From an uncultured Clostridia bacterium (lineage in GTDB: Bacteria > Bacillota > Clostridia > TANB77 > CAG-508): a DNA stretch of 35,403 bases. The notes beneath the pieces are model-generated. The model was not told the origin of the DNA, ran no database searches, and saw nothing but the letters and a program-made list of their open reading frames with translations. The DNA lies in NCBI GenBank assembly GCA_947625895.1, contig CANQPZ010000013.1, positions 1-35,403 on the forward strand. The letters run 5' to 3'. The position numbers and the translations under genes were made by a program. Below, in pieces: positions 35,302 through 35,403 of this stretch; the first letter of the stretch is position 1, and every line of letters begins with the position of its first letter.

Positions 35302-35403
35302 ATGAAAGAAATAGATAAAAAAAATAAAACATTTGAAGATATTAAGCATATTGATGAAAATGGAGTTGAGTTTTGGTATGCTAGGGAATTACAAAAAGTA
35401 TTA
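35302..35403 (+). CDS. DinD-like protein, N-terminal fragment
   Basis: 34 codons running off the window end. The KTFEDIKHIDENGVEFWYARELQKVL segment matches the start of DinD (DNA-damage-inducible protein D) and related BRO-N/antirepressor proteins (E. coli DinD has a similar FEEIK...G.E.W.AR.L...L). GGAG lies 9 bp before the ATG. DinD-like genes are frequent on mobile islands, in keeping with the tRNA-tail repeats just upstream. The assignment rests on a short stretch. Confidence 0.72.
   Translation, partial: MKEIDKKNKTFEDIKHIDENGVEFWYARELQKVL

Overview
The window is AT-rich chromosomal DNA from a spore-forming, low-GC Firmicute of the class Clostridia. The complete spoIIIAA-AH operon shows sporulation. 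The gene order lysS-end / tsaD / rpsB-tsf / tig-clpP-clpX / rpsO-pnp / murB-yvcK / spoIIIA / pfk-argS is ordinary low-GC Gram-positive housekeeping order. Codon use is strongly A/T-biased. The style (Lys/Glu/Ile/Asn-rich proteins, many short membrane proteins of unknown role) resembles uncultured gut Clostridia; no genus can be named from the sequence alone.

Layout. 1-2346: end of lysS, then a secreted-type unknown protein, an Lgt-family paralogue and a small three-helix membrane protein. 2423-4905: a compact cluster of a site-2-protease-type membrane metalloprotease, tsaD (tRNA t6A synthesis) and a calcineurin-like phosphoesterase, closed by a strong terminator. 5000-6865: rpsB-tsf with a near-consensus promoter and a structured leader. 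6900-10406: the protein folding and turnover block tig, clpP, clpX. 10402-11405: a structured repeat region and an oppositely oriented membrane-anchored J-domain gene. 11550-15513: rpsO, pnp and a family 2 glycosyltransferase. 15530-23731: a long co-directional series of murB, yvcK-like, glycogen debranching enzyme, holA, a membrane-anchored unknown and a MurE-like ligase. 23763-24194: a reverse-strand membrane protein. 24357-29379: spoIIIAA to spoIIIAH, which builds the mother cell side of the feeding-tube channel into the forespore. 29383-34748: a membrane protein with its own promoter, a phosphofructokinase, argS and a large secreted unknown. 34768-35403: tRNA-Leu(CAA), a GC-rich tandem duplication carrying a copy of the tRNA 3' end, and the start of a DinD-like gene.

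The housekeeping part is conventional, with several enzymes whose signature motifs depart from the textbook form: a YvcK-like protein without DDGGSSG, a Mur ligase without the N-terminal UDP-binding domain, a phosphofructokinase with GGDST/PKTVDND, and an Lgt paralogue without the usual His. The best candidate for something undescribed is the right end. Two 156-bp copies, 164 bp apart, follow tRNA-Leu. Each holds a terminator, a GC-rich core with competing hairpins and a second hairpin (a clear terminator in copy 1, degraded in copy 2). They are separated by a direct copy of the tRNA 3' tail and begin with an inverted near-copy of the T arm. This looks like a tRNA-targeted cassette or the edge of a genomic island that continues past the window. 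Start codons were re-chosen in seven genes (tig, clpP, rpsO, holA, spoIIIAG, argS and the gene at 29445) where the longest reading frame begins upstream of, or inside, the ribosome binding site.
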